From Glandiceps talaboti (lineage: Eukaryota > Hemichordata > Enteropneusta > Spengelidae): a DNA stretch of 64,000 nt. The translations under genes were made by a program, and so were the position numbers. Under the pieces are notes generated by a model, which did no database searches, was not told where the DNA came from, and saw only the letters and a program-made list of their open reading frames with translations. The DNA lies in the NCBI RefSeq assembly GCF_964340395.1, contig NC_135555.1, forward strand, positions 17,206,246 through 17,270,245. The letters are read 5' to 3'. Positions 22,549 through 34,979 of the stretch are shown here, piece by piece. Each line of letters starts with the position of its first letter. Position 1 is the stretch's first letter.

Positions 22549-23215
22549 CTGTAGCATGTAACTTTTTACTGAAATGTTTGTCTGCTGAAGCTGTTTTGTT
22601 GTTCTTCCAATATTTTTGTAGTTTTCAGTTGTGTCATTTTTTATTCTAATGGAAATCATATATTATTGTCATACTCACTGATGATATTGTGTACACTGGC
22701 TTGATGTCAGTGTGTAAACAGATGCATGTAAATAAACTGTTTAGGACATTTCATCATTTTGTCAAGGAATAAGCTGATATGGCTTATTCATTTGACAACC
22801 ATAATATGCTTCAGTGAATACAAGAACACAAAAAGTCAAAAACAAGAACGAACAATTACAAAACAAAACAAAACAAAATTTCAATTGAATACAGTTATTT
22901 GGAGACTGGTGAACGAACATACACAAAAATCAAGGATTTTGAGAGAGAAAAAATTAGTTTTTCATCTCTAATAAAAAAAAAAAAAATATCCACACTACAT
23001 ATTTATCTCACGTTTAAAACACAGCAATTGCCTGATTTTCACAAACTCACCTTGGGGGTCCCACACTACGAAAGCCTATCCTGTATTACAGTGTAACCTG
23101 GGACACCCAAAGCAAAACGTTGACTCTAACTAAGCAGATATACCAAATACTTATTCCCATGTGAAAACTCTGGCGTCATGCAAAGATGCCAAATTCAATG
23201 CAAACATGCCAAATT
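22549..23215. other. No gene recognised
   Basis: Unique AT-rich sequence with an A-run at 22974-22986. Short frames without domains. Confidence 0.4.
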
Positions 23216-23480
23216 CAAAGAGGTTGGAACTTGTGGAAATGTAAGAGCTGCCATGGTGATTGCGATGCCTCGTGCCATGTTTGTCAACAACATACGCTTT
23301 ATTCTGACATGCGTTTTGGACGACCACTGATCTTTAATCTCAACTTCTCTTTAATATGTGTAAGTTCGTCGCTGTTTGTGCCCCACGCTTTCCTGTCGCT
23401 TACATCAACTGCAGTATGGAAAGCCCATTACCAAACTTTCTGTTTACTCATTCTTACAAAAAAATGATTGAAGTACTGCC
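23216..23480. other. Candidate conserved non-coding DNA
   Basis: Balanced-composition island (GATTGCGATGCCTCGTGCC, GACATGCGTTTTGGACG) with a 93-codon plus frame but no matching splice sites and no recognised family. An exon is possible but unsupported. Confidence 0.25.
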
Positions 23481-24052
23481 ATCATTATTCAAACAAGGTC
23501 AATATTGACAGTATCGTGCTTACACCAATTCGATATTTGACTTCTTCAATTCTAAACAACATGATAACCATCATCAAAATTAACAACTAAAAATCAGCCA
23601 AATATTTGTTTTAAAAAAAAAAAATCATATATTATGATTTATGGACGATCTCTGATCATAACTTGAAAATGTCATATTAACCATATCAGTTATTGATTTA
23701 AACTTAAAGTGCAACATGTCACTAAATTTTTCGTATCAAGTCATCACTCAAAAATATCTTTGAGTGGCAATGATCAATGTTATTCCAATTGTGTGCACAA
23801 AACATGCAAACCCCACGTAGGTTAAGAGTTTTGACTAATGGCATCACATACAATACTTTCTACACGGGCCATTTTCTTAAATGAGATACCATTAACTTTT
23901 GCATATTCATACTCAAAGTGCAAAAATATGTGCACTATTGTGTCATTGTAATGCCATTGAATTGCTGCTTTCTGATCTTAATGTGTGTACAATGCACTTT
24001 TGTATAAAAGCTCGTTGACAGTTTGATATGACAAGGCAAGAAGTGCACATGG

Positions 24053-24076
24053 TATATATATATATATATATATATG
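24053..24076. repeat. (TA)n microsatellite
   Basis: About 11 TA units. Confidence 0.9.
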
Positions 24077-24269
24077 CAAGTTAATTTCGACATTCCAGCA
24101 AACAATGAATACGTCCTTCATAGCGTCATGTGGTATGGGGGTATGTGCATCGTATACAGAGGTCTTGGCAGGTATTTTGTTATGGCATAATAAGTACATC
24201 ATCAAAATCCACCTGTGCATGACATGGCTAATCACCCACAACATATTCCATGTAATCACATAGCTTTCC

Positions 24270-25580
24270 CTTTCCTTGATACACAAGGATTATAAATGTC
24301 CCAACATCACCGCAATTACTCTAGGCAGTCTGATGATTTTCTCTCTACATGTATGTAGAATCTACCAGTATATTACTTCAACAGAGGGGGAGGGGGAAGG
24401 GGTTGTCACCTATGAAAACATTCTCTCTGGTGTTGGGGGTAAAAAAAATCTGTGTTCCCTTCATATAGAAGCTTTCACTTACCAGTATAACATTTTGATA
24501 GGGAGGGGGGGGGGGGCAGGGTTGGGGGAGGGGGCATGGAGAGTTGTCACCAACAAAATCCATCCATTCTATCTGATATTGGGGGTCAAAATAACCTCTG
24601 CTCTGGCTACTACCTTGATGTGCTTTCTTGGTATAGATACTTTCATTTCGAGGGCATTTTCTGCGAGGATGTGAGGATCTAGGGAGGGAGAGTTGTCACC
24701 TACAATTTTTTTTTGTATATAAAAATGCACATGTGAACAATAGCCCACCAGAACATAAATGATGCTCCAGTAGGTCAATCAATTGGTTCATTGCAGCTCA
24801 AATGAAGAAAAGTAAAAAAAAACCAACAGTCATGGCCTAGTCAGGAGGAAACCATGAGACTGGCCTTTGAAGGCTTGGAATCCAGTGCCAAAATCCGTGC
24901 ACTCTTTCTGGTGTTGTGGGATGAGTTAAAATAATCTCTGGTTTGACCAACTGCCTTTTATTTTTTATACTGGTATTTCATGTAATCATTTCTGAGAAAT
25001 TCTCTACGGAACAAACAGGAAGGGAAGGGAAGGAGAGGGTTGCCATTTCCAAAATCCATCCACTCTTTCTGGTGTTGGGAGAAGAGGTTAAAATTATCTT
25101 TGATTTAATTATTGCCTTGATATGTTTACTTACGACATTTTCTGTGAAACAGGGGGAAGAACAGAAAGCAATCACCAACAAAATCCATCTACTCTCCCTG
25201 ATATTTGGGGTGGGGATGGGGGGGGGGACTATCAGAATTATCCTCCCTATGGCTAGCTATTGCTATGGCTATTGTCTGCAGACAACAGAGGGGAGGGGTA
25301 AAGGATAATTGGCATTCTAAAATTTGTTTACTTTTCTGTACAGCGGACTAAGAATTACCTCATCTGGTGTGGCTATCAGGAAATTTCACTTTTAGTTTGA
25401 CACTTTTAAGTGGAGACTTGAGGAGAAGCAGAGAGTTCCGACATTCAACAACATTTATCTCTGTTTCTTGAGGGGGTAGAGTTAATCTCTGCCAGGGTTA
25501 CTACTGCCTGAGATATCTTTATTTGACATCGCCAGTATGGACCAGACAGGAGATGGGAGTGGTCATGACATTTTATGTGT
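24270..25580. repeat. ~150-bp degenerate tandem repeat with G-rich junctions
   Basis: Recurring words are GTTGTCACC-A(C/A)-AAAATCCAT, CACTCTTTCTGGTGTTGGG, AAAATAATCTCTG, TTGATGTGCTTTC/TTGATATGTTTAC and a GGGAGGGGGAAGG-like purine block. About eight units are seen. The G block at 24501-24534 has at least four G-runs and could form a quadruplex. Open frames of 121-132 codons here are by-products. Confidence 0.75.
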
Positions 25581-25649
25581 TCATTCACTTTTTTTCCTGA
25601 TAAGGGTAAAAGTTCGTCATATTATTATACATATATACGCAATTCATCT

Positions 25650-26260
25650 CACCTTGCCGTCAAACATTATGGATTCCTTGCGTTATTGGGAGTGACTTGA
25701 AAGAGACATAATTTGCCATAGCCTGCAGTCAGAGGGCAGTCTGAATCTGTTTCTTGGATTTTTTTAATCTGACGTAACCACTGGCAGTACGATGATTGAT
25801 TGGAGCTGGTAGTAGGGTGACAAATTTCCACCGGAGGCAGAAATGGGCATTGAAAATTAACGGTGGAGTCCAATAGAGAGAAGGGAATTAATTATTAAGG
25901 TGTTGGGGGCTGAAATGAATTGGTGTGTCACAGACAAATCATTATCGGTGCATCGCTGATTACGATCTGGAGAAACTCATCAAGCGCTCCAGATTAGTGA
26001 AGACTCTCCAACGGTGACAAAGTTTCGCAATAATGAAAACAACCTGTTGCCTTTTCAACCTCAGTATATTTGATTGATGGCATGTGAATATATAACAGTG
26101 GGACTGCATAACTCTTAAGCTACACAGTTAATTGGGCTCGGTGAGACCCCATCCCCCCCTGTGCCAGCTAGGTCGGCTCTCCCAGCACCGGAGTTAATTG
26201 CATTATTGTGCAATCTGCCCCATTAGAACAGTTATGACAGCCTGAAAATATATGAGGTCA
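25650..26260. other. Candidate conserved non-coding (enhancer-like) DNA
   Basis: The longest high-complexity, non-repetitive island of the left half. It has clustered homeodomain/TALE-like words: GATGATTGATTGG, GGGAATTAATTATTAAGG, TTGATTGATGGC, GTTAATTGGGC, GAGTTAATTGC, plus TGACAG and CpGs. No exon is supported on either strand. The function is inferred from composition only. Confidence 0.4.
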
Positions 26261-26479
26261 CGGTGTCATTTGACGACTGCCAACATTATAACAATGACAA
26301 GATGTCCTGGCTGCCACCCCTGGAGGTTACCATTGAAAGAAAACTAATAACTCTGACACAGGAGTCTCATCAAAGTTTGCGACTTAAAATTCATACCAAT
26401 CTTGTCAAAGTTTCTACGTGTCTTAAATACACAAGTGGGTACATTGAACTGCGGCTAATTATTACACAAGCAATATAGT

Positions 26480-26830
26480 GAAAACCAGGATTCCAAGGCT
26501 AGCTTATATTTCCATTCATCTAAGCAATATTTACCTCTTATTCCCAAGCTGATCATTAGCGAAACAAGACATTAGTTCAGTTGCTATAGTAATTAGCTCT
26601 TACTCAACATTAGCCAAGATGATTATTCTTCCCATTCCTTCTCCTTCTCTCATTAGCAGTAATGAAGTAGTTTCTGTCGCCATGGCGACACCACTAAAGT
26701 TTGTAATGTTGCCATGGAAAAATGTAAATGTTGGCCAGAGTAGAAGATGTCACTCAGTAGACTCATTCCATAACATTGAATCATTTCGGCTAGTAAATGG
26801 CATCATTACGCTAACTCTACCCAAACAAGA
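26480..26830. other. Candidate conserved non-coding DNA
   Basis: Unique sequence with repeated CATTAGC words (TGATCATTAGC, ACATTAGCC, CTCATTAGC), TAATTAGC and two CCATGG words. The 72-codon plus frame shows no family. Confidence 0.3.
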
Positions 26831-27129
26831 AACATAAATATCACCATGATTGATGCGTCAGAATATAGACCAGGACTTAAGTGCAGATAATGCACACTTT
26901 GAGCTATACGGGGTTCACATCCCTGGGGTCTCTCCACTATAACACCACAGAATAATTTGACAGACGGATTGTGACAGTTGTTTTCCCCCAAGTCATAGAG
27001 TCTGGATGCAGTGATGAACGACCAGAGAAAATATAATATGCATATTGACACAGATGACTACACATGATTTTAGACCTAGGCAATGTAATCAGTGCATGAT
27101 GCACCATACTTCCAAATGTTCATCTACGT

Positions 27130-27740
27130 TTTCCTCATTAAGCGTTGAATGGAGAAGAAAAAATTCCCAGACAATTAACTAATAACGATCTCTTGGAATT
27201 TTTTCAAAAATCTATAACTATTTCAAATATCTATTTCTGCAGTCTATATCATGAACTCATGAGTCTTACTAAGTGATGTAGAAAAAAAAATATTCCCAGA
27301 CGACCAACTCAAAAATATTGCTGGAAATTTCCAAAATCCATAACTATATCTACTATCTTTTTCTGAAGTCTATATCATGAACTCATGAGTCTTACTAAGT
27401 GATGTAGAAAATATTCCAAAAATATCGTTTTAATTTCTGAAATCCATAAATATTTCTACCATCTTTTTCTGAAGTCTATATCATGAATTCAGGAGTCTTT
27501 TGATGTGGAAAAGAAATATTCCCAGACCAACTCAAAAATGATAGTAATATCCATTTCTAAAGTCTATCAATTCACGTACTCTTGAATCTCCATATTTGGC
27601 AGTGTAGAAAAGAACATTTTCTCTGAAGAACTCCAGAATATCACTTGGAATTTCTCAAATCTTATGTCTTTCTGATATCTATTTGTAAAGCCTATCACTT
27701 CATGAATTTATGAACTTCCTCTTTCATGAAGCAACATTTG
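27130..27740. repeat. ~115-130-bp tandem repeat, 5 units
   Basis: Units share ATTCCCAGAC, TTGGAATTT, AAATC(T/C)ATAA(C/A)TAT, ATCTATTTCTG-AGTCTATATCATGAA and CATGAGTCTTACTAAGTGATG. Divergence grows toward the right end. Confidence 0.88.
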
Positions 27741-28401
27741 AAAATTTTGTCTCACAACACAAAAATAACCCTCCCTACTTCAGTGAAGACAACTGCAGAG
27801 TCAATCTTGCGAACAAACAAATGACATCCGCCTCACATACACACTTGCTCTAAAATACTAAATAAAAAGGTTTGACAGGTTTGTGAGAACAAAAAACAAG
27901 AAACAAAACAAATTCATGTCGTTGCACCACTTCAGACAAAATGTCCTCACCAGAAGCAATTCTTTTTTTTTTCATCAAGGCCTAAGTGATGTCGAAAAGA
28001 AACATTTCTCAGAGAGACTCACAAACACTATGTGCCTCCAACCACCTGTCATTAGATCATCAGTTGGTCTACAAGAAGTCATCCAGGATAGGACGTGAAA
28101 TTGTTGCCATTCAAAACCACAGCAAGACCAGTAGGAGAGATTGCAATTACTTTGTTACTCTCAAATACCATGTTACCAATTGACCTGTCTCTGTTACCAA
28201 GGTTCCTACCAGAAATCAGGTTTCAAAGTACACAGAAATCTATATGTATGCTTGTTTTACCAATTTGAATACACATCGGGACTCCCAACCCTTAGCGTAA
28301 GCAAAGTCCTGTCATGCTTCCACCAGTTTGATTCAAATTCCATTTTGCATTTAAATTGTGTACAGACTATTAGAATTCCAAACTAGATTCCTGCCTAAGC
28401 T

Positions 28402-28433
<32 letters not shown>

Positions 28434-28980
28434 AGAACTCTATTGATACCCTAAAATCAAGTGGTCGTCTAATAATTATGTCTGGATGAAGTGATTTTCC
28501 TCTGTTGACCAAACATGATGCAATGGTTGGAGATCACTATGAAAACCTTTACCAATCCTATGTTCTTACCATACAACGTTTCATTTGGCTTATTTCCATG
28601 TCATCAGAATGACATTTCGTTTTGAGTGTCCTGAGCTACTACTGTTTAGGTTTTTTGGAGCAAGGAACCCCCGAGGCAAATCTAGATGCGTGATCTGGAC
28701 GACTGTTATGCTCAAATCATTTTATCACACAAGAGACATACGTGTGTCAGACACTCATACCGAGGGACTCCCATACTGCCCACGGATGTTTGTTAACGTA
28801 ATGTGTGTGAATTGGTGACAGAACACACGTATGTATATATACTAAACATAAACATATCAACGAAACAAGAACAGGATATGTTCGGATGAACTTATTTTAA
28901 ACAACATAGAAGAGAATAAAGTTGGGACATCTGATCATATCTAACAGAGGTACATGTAATATGACTTTTTGATCTCCTCT
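27741..28980. other. No gene recognised; 32-bp T-run at 28402-28433
   Basis: Mostly unique sequence. Open frames up to 81 codons (27883-28386, 28585-28818) lack splice context or recognisable motifs. Confidence 0.4.
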
Positions 28981-29320
28981 GTTGTACGTCCGATAGATGA
29001 AAGTTTCAGATATATTAAAGGGACATAGGCCCGACCTGAATATATATGTATGTTTTATTGTATTCTGAAGAAAAAAAATATGCATTATACCATGCACAAG
29101 CCAAGATATTGACTTTGAACAGAAAACATGGGTTGTATACCCTAGTCATTCTACATCACAACAACCCATGTCTATGTCACTGGTTTTACAGTGCTCATAA
29201 TAGGAGTCAAAGCATAAAAATCACTACTACCCCCCCTTCATAAATTATGCTTGAGGAAGTATAATTGCATCTTTCCCCAATATTTCTCTTCATTATTCTG
29301 GAAAAAATGTGTGACTTTTT

Positions 29321-29352
29321 TGTCACTGCGAGTCCAATGACTCGTAGTGACA
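29321..29352. repeat. 14-bp stem / 4-nt loop hairpin
   Basis: TGTCACTGCGAGTC, loop CAAT, then GACTCGTAGTGACA. Thirteen of 14 positions are Watson-Crick and one is G-T. It may be the centre of an unrecognised palindromic element. Confidence 0.85.
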
Positions 29353-29484
29353 AGGCCCCTTAGGTCACTCATATTTTCCTTAATTAAAGAACCTGTATGT
29401 ATATTATAAAACCAAGCTGTGTTGAAGGTTATTGTTGAAGGTGTGAAAGTTTTCTAAATTTGTGCGAAAATAAAGTTCAACAAT

Positions 29485-29575
29485 TGTACTTATGTCAGAC
29501 CCCCCTCCCCTCCCTAAACGTATGAAGTTTGTTTATTACATTTGTGTGACATCATGCGATCATCCTGAAGGTTTA
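29485..29575 (+). repeat. Short dispersed repeat, copy 1
   Basis: CCTAAACG...AAGTTTGTTTATT...TTGTGTGACATCATGCGATCATCC closely matches 58447-58500. The extent of the parent element is unknown. Confidence 0.6.
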
Positions 29576-29639
29576 TGTGTGTATTAATGACTGGATCAAA
29601 AAGTGTCTCAAGTTGGCCCCTGTCTCTTTAATTAATGTG

Positions 29640-30720
29640 ATACCAGTGCAATCGAATTTTACTTTTCAATAACTTTTCACCAAAAGTTACATTTCAGTCT
29701 TACTTATAAAATATTATTATATTTATCATTTTAATAATCTATTTTGAATATTGACCACACAAATATTTTCCGTCATATCGTCTGGATAATGAAATATGCA
29801 AATCTTTTTACTAAAAAATAAAAGCATGGCAACAAATAAAAGTAAATGCCCTTTATCTTTTTAAAAAAAAAATATTTTGGTGAATTAGTAAGTGAGGTGG
29901 TTATCTTTCACAAAACTTAAAAACAATTTTTGTGAAACACACTTAATATATAAATAAAAATGATAAGACCGCATTAAGTCAACAATTTTTTATCTTTTGG
30001 GCGAATTAAATGACATGGCCATGAAATATTGTAAAAGGATATGCCGTTTTTTATTTTGCAGACAAGAAATGAGTTTCAGTGATAATTTGGGTATATGAAA
30101 TGTGATCGGGTCTAATAGGTCTGGCAGACGTCATCAACAGATACAAATTACCAACCCAAAATCACTGTTCAATCACTCACAGTAATGGCAGCAATTTTCT
30201 TAATTTTCTCTTCGACAAAAAAAAAATCAACTTTTTTTTTTTCACTGTGTATCATTTGATACTTGCCAATTGGAGACCTTTATTGTAGAAAAAGGTCAAA
30301 AAATTAACCAAGATTTGCCACAGCAGCGGTGAGTGTGTAAATTTAGACCCGCTTGTACAAAATATTTAACTTCCTGCCAAAACATTTCACACAAATTTTG
30401 AATTTTCTTCATTTTTTTTTCTCATATTTCACATTCCTTTTGAGCTGGAATTATGCAAATTAATATCAATTATGAATAAATGTCGAAATTCTGATCAAAA
30501 TACAGTTAATTTTATGAAATATCTTATTATTTTAAAAAGACGTAATAATTTTTCACAAGACCCTAGATGGGTACATTTTCTAGAAACACTCATCATTAGC
30601 TATAATTTTTTATCTAAAATTATCAAAACATTTCACTGCAAAAAATGCAGGGTATCAGAGAAATTTAAAATGATATACTATCTACAACCATTGATATATA
30701 ATATTACTTAAAATGTCAAC
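29640..30720. other. No gene recognised
   Basis: Very AT-rich sequence. Nothing beyond short frames. Confidence 0.4.
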
Positions 30721-31144
30721 ACCGAAGCCGGAAAAATTCATAAACAGAAAAAAAAAACGGTGGAAAACATCAAGCTCTTTAAAATTTTATGATGACGAGT
30801 GAGACAGTTGTCGATAAATATTTGTACAAGAAAAAGGGTTTGTCTGACTGACACTGATACGTAGAGACAGGCATGACAAGGTAGACTTTTGACAGTCCGT
30901 GTTTGAAGAAGACCCATCGGTGGCTCTCCATAGACACAACAGTCGTTCTTAATCCCTGGAGTCAATGATGAGTCGTCATTACAGAGCTAATGTGTTACCC
31001 CACACATCTTAACCCCCGACCCCGACTATTTTAAAAATTCATTTCTCAAGATTGCTCTGCCGTTGGCGTATGTGTCAAAACCTGCAAGCCATAGAAGCTC
31101 CTGTGATTGAAATGGGTTGGCTAATGAGCCCCACTGAGGCTCAC

Positions 31145-31214
31145 CTCTGACCCCTGGAGGTCTGTTGACTACTGTGATTGGAAGGATTGCAGGTAATGGC
31201 AGAGCTTCGGGATT
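31145..31214 (-). other. Weak exon candidate, 70 nt
   Basis: On the minus strand a pyrimidine-containing stretch ending GTGTCAG precedes 23 open codons that end AGAG and run into GTGAGC, a good donor. The codons are proline/valine-rich and unrecognised. The surrounding sequence is high-complexity. It could equally be chance in conserved non-coding DNA. Confidence 0.2.
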
Positions 31215-31752
31215 CTGACACATAATTGCAAGGTAAAAACAACTCTCAATAAATGACACTTTTAATAGACTTTTCAATTTTTTTTTCTCACGAAACAGAA
31301 AGTATTCCATCTTCATTCATTTACGTTATTTTTGAACCTGTCATTTTCAGTGTCCCATAGGATGCTTGATTTGTTGGAACAGCTTTTGTCATGGGAGATT
31401 TACGGAGGGTGGAGGGCAAAGGTCACAGTCTGATAAACCAATAACTTACTTGATTTTTTTATGTCTAAAGAATAGAAAAAAAAATTAGCTGATTACTTCG
31501 GGAACTTTGTTTTCATTTTACCTGTACATTACAAATGGAATTATGTCACAGCGAGTTTCATCATTTTATTGTCTTCATGTTAAATCCTTTGAAGTTATCC
31601 AGTCTGTACAAATCACATTACAAAAGAAAGATTAATGGTTGGACACACTGAGTTGTTTACATGGGGGTATGTCTGATGTTGCCCATCTCCTTCTGTCAGT
31701 GCCTCAAAAGGCCAACATATATACGGATACATTTATGTGTTATTTCAAACAG

Positions 31753-32062
31753 TTGTATGTATGTATGTATGTATGTATGTATGTATGTATGTATGTATGT
31801 ATGTATGTATGTATGCATGCATGCATGCATGCATGCATGCATGTTATGTGTGTGTATGTGTATGTATGTATGTATGTATGTATGTATGTATGTATGTATG
31901 TATGTATGTGTGTGTGTGTGTATGTACGTACGTATGTTATGTGTGTGTATGTATGTATGTATGTATGTATGTATGTATGTGTATGTATGTATGTATGTAC
32001 GTATGTATGTATGTATGTATGTATGTATGTGTGTGTATGTATGTATGTATGTATGTACATGT
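31753..32062. repeat. (GTAT)n microsatellite with GCAT and GT islands
   Basis: About 300 bp of GTAT units, a GCAT block at 31813-31843, GTGTGT inserts and GTAC variants. It is open in nearly all frames, which explains the 109-206-codon pseudo-proteins. Confidence 0.95.
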
Positions 32063-32128
32063 ATAGTAATAATATTAATAATAATAAACTTATTTCTTTG
32101 TACAAGCTAGGCTACTGGCCTTTCGGTG

Positions 32129-32150
32129 TATATATATATATATATATATT
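32129..32150. repeat. (TA)n microsatellite
   Basis: About 10 TA units. Confidence 0.85.
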
Positions 32151-33370
32151 TATTAGGATGATCACATGCTATTTTGTCAATTTATTCAGAAAAAGTTTTG
32201 AACAAGTTGTACGAAAACTTTTTGCAAAAGTAGACTGTGTCCCAAAGCTACTAGTGTGAATGCAAGCCTTAGATGCCCCACATTTCCATGTACTTAAAAA
32301 TCCATTTTTTCTTTAATGGAGCAGCTTACAAAGCTGAAGTATTCTACTTCAGTCTGGAATCTAAGTTATTGTGTGGGCACTTTCTCTGTTGATAAAAAAA
32401 GACAAGCCTAAGGGAATGAGATTTGGTCTTGTGCCAATTTTACTGTTTATTCCCATGATGCATCCTACACTGACAAGCACTTTACACATGAACATTTGTG
32501 GAATGTGGCATTGTGGGAGTTATTTTGTAACCATGAATCCATGGTAAAAGATATTGCACTACCATGTACTATTTAAAGTGCTAAGTGAAATTTCAAAGAG
32601 TTCGTTTTCTGGTTCCAAGATGCATTGCATGAGACGACGTCACTTACGTTATTACGTTTATGTTTTTCTTTTGTCTTTATTATATTTGATCAAATTACAT
32701 TTTTCACCATGAAATGATGAAAAGATATGTTGACCTTTTAATTGTGAGTAACTTTACAGAACAAAGAGTAAATGCTATCAAATGACAGAGAAGAATTTTA
32801 CTGGTAAACCCAGGGTATGGCCATGTGACAAACATCCTCCCCGAGAAGTGTGTGGAAAGCCCACTCCCCTTCCACCTCATATATACACAATACATGGCAT
32901 TTTTTATATGGGGAGATGCACGATGTATCTCAGAACCGGCAACAGGTCTATTTTACACGATGACATTTTCCTCAAATCAAGGCACATATAGAATTTTTAC
33001 AATACCATAAAATGTTTATGTAGTCATCAAAAAAATAAAATTCTTGTAATTAAACTTTTACTAAAACTTTTTAGTATTTTTTTAACATGCTCTGTAGTAT
33101 GCAGTGTGTGCTTTTTTTTTCTTTTTTTTTTTAGAAAAAGACAAAAATTTTGTTTCTATAGTCAAAATCTTAAAAACTTGGATTTCTTGCAAGTCATTAC
33201 ATAGTATAAAAGGGAAACCAAAATGCAAAATATTCAAAGATAACAAACATTACTGTGTATCAGTGGTGCATCAAAAATGGCTTATAGGGCACACTCAGGT
33301 CACTAACTGAGGTCAAAGTTACGGGGCTAGGGTAAACCCTATTTTTATAAATCTGATAAAAGTTGTTTAT
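32151..33370. other. No gene recognised
   Basis: Unique sequence. A fragment at about 33258-33300 (CAGTGGTGCATC...TTATAGGGCACACT) resembles the right end of the hAT-like element at 55994-56176. Confidence 0.4.
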
Positions 33371-33372
33371 TA

Positions 33373-33545
33373 AAGGGCCAGTTCGAATTTGTATAAAAGA
33401 TGTAGGGGTGAAGTATGGTTGTTTGTCAGAACTATAAAAAATGTTGCCCCAGAACAAAAAGAATGACCACCTGTAATTCTTATTAAGATAACACTAATGT
33501 GATGACCCGGGATTGAAACATGGGCCTTTAAAGGGCACCCAGATA
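33373..33545 (+). mobile_element. TTAAAGGC-type element, copy D
   Basis: Runs from TTAAAGGGCCAGTTCGAATTTG through CCAGAACAAAAAGAATGACC and AAGATAACACTAATGTGATG to GGGATTGAAACATGGGCCTTTAAAGG. Both inverted ends are visible, making this a good reference copy. Confidence 0.88.
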
Positions 33546-34100
33546 GTGGACTATTACCATGTTGTAATATGTAATATCCAATGGTTGACTTAGAAGAGTT
33601 GGACAAACATGGCTGATGAAACAAATAATGTTTATGTTAGGGGGTCTAAACCTATTAGCCCTAACCTTAATCTTAACTTAACTCCTTAGCTTTGTCAAAA
33701 AAAGCCTATACAGTCGGCTTGTGCCACTTTAAAGCGTTATACAAGAACAATTTTACAATTTAACTTGTTGAGGTTTGAATGGTTTCCAGAAAACATACAG
33801 CAAATGATCTGACGACGCTCTGTTAACAAGGCAAATGCTAGTTAATACTTTTGGAAGCCTTTTGAAATGAGTTTTAAGTTGAGACCACAGGGATGTAGCT
33901 AATTTTACAAGTAGCAGGCAAAATTGGAAAAGTAGGCGGGTAAAAGCTTCGAGGAACACAAATTAAATATGGTCAACAATGGATATATAGTAGTTGAATC
34001 AAAGAATTTCTAAACACATATTCCTGAGAAAGTGGGCAGCAAGAAATTGTGGAATAGCCAGTTGATTTCTTTATCCAGTTACCAGCCCTTATCATCATTC
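33546..34100. other. No gene recognised
   Basis: Unique sequence. A 68-codon minus frame has no identifiable domain. Confidence 0.4.
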
Positions 34101-34109
34101 CTGGTCCCA

Positions 34110-34475
34110 TCTAGTTTTCATTTTTAGATTCAAATGGATTCTACTCTGATTAAAATTCCATCCTATGCCTAGCATGGTAACAATATTAACACATCTGGTG
34201 GAGTTTTCAACGATGTCAATGAAGACAGAATAGGTAATGACGAATCAGTGAGTGATCCAAGTATTAGATCATTTCCGTATCATATTTGATGTCACCTCTC
34301 AGAGTTCTATCAATGACTTTTATGCAACCTGTCTGTAGGCAACTGACTAAGATGTTCCAACAAATGTACCAGGTGTCAGTGAGGTGAATGCCTTACACAA
34401 CTCTGTTAACAGATAAAGTGTATCATCCGCATACTTGAATGAATAGCCTAATGGAATTATCTTTCCAAACTCGAA
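34110..34475 (-). pseudogene. Degraded non-LTR retrotransposon reverse-transcriptase fragment
   Basis: The minus strand at about 34375-34472 reads PLGYSFKYADDTLYLLT, in which YADD (34422-34433) matches the catalytic motif C of reverse transcriptases in a typical hydrophobic context. Further along the same strand, about 34113-34162 reads WNFNQSRIHLNLKMKT, resembling the W...N...LN..KT block that follows YADD in LINE-type RTs. The spacing is too long and stops intervene, so the copy is broken by indels or an insertion. No clade is assigned. Confidence 0.5.
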
Positions 34476-34549
34476 AAAAGAGAGAAAAAGTATTATATAG
34501 TTTGAGTCTTTCAGTGAAAGAAGAAACGATAAACTTGACTGTTTCTATC

Positions 34550-34740
34550 TAGAACACAATTTTTTCTGTAGAGAACACTTTCATTATTGAACACTTTCTG
34601 TAGAGAACACTTTCTATACTGAACACTTTCTGTAGAGAACACTTTCAATATTGAACACTTTCTGTTGAGAACACTTTCTATACTGAACACTTTCTGTAGA
34701 GAACACTTTCAATATTGAACACTATAGTGAACTCTCTATA
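34550..34740. repeat. ~25-50-bp tandem repeat GAACACTTTCTGTAGA (left block)
   Basis: Alternating GAACACTTTCTGTAGAGAAC and ACTTTC(A/T)AT(A/T)(T/C)T units. The same motif continues at 34980-35235. Confidence 0.88.
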
Positions 34741-34979
34741 TAGAACAGATCATTCAGAAATCCCTCCAAAGATCGTTTTACGAAAACCCTTCATATGATA
34801 AATTGAAATCACTGGTAAGCTCACAAAATGTCACAAAGTTAAATGAGCTGGCATGTTTCATTTACTATTCTTTCAAAACGAGAACCTAATTTTCATACAG
34901 TGCTTCCACTATCTTTTGTGAATTGTATATTTTGTGTTGCATAAGCTCTTTGCGCCTGTGGCCTTTATTGCAAATAAAC

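Noticed and set aside
28402-28433. T-run as the poly-A tail of a minus-strand retroposon
   Set aside because: No target duplication or recognisable retroposon body adjoins it.
31639-32259. 206-codon ORF
   Set aside because: Consists of Cys-Met-Tyr-Val repeats from (GTAT)n with random ends.
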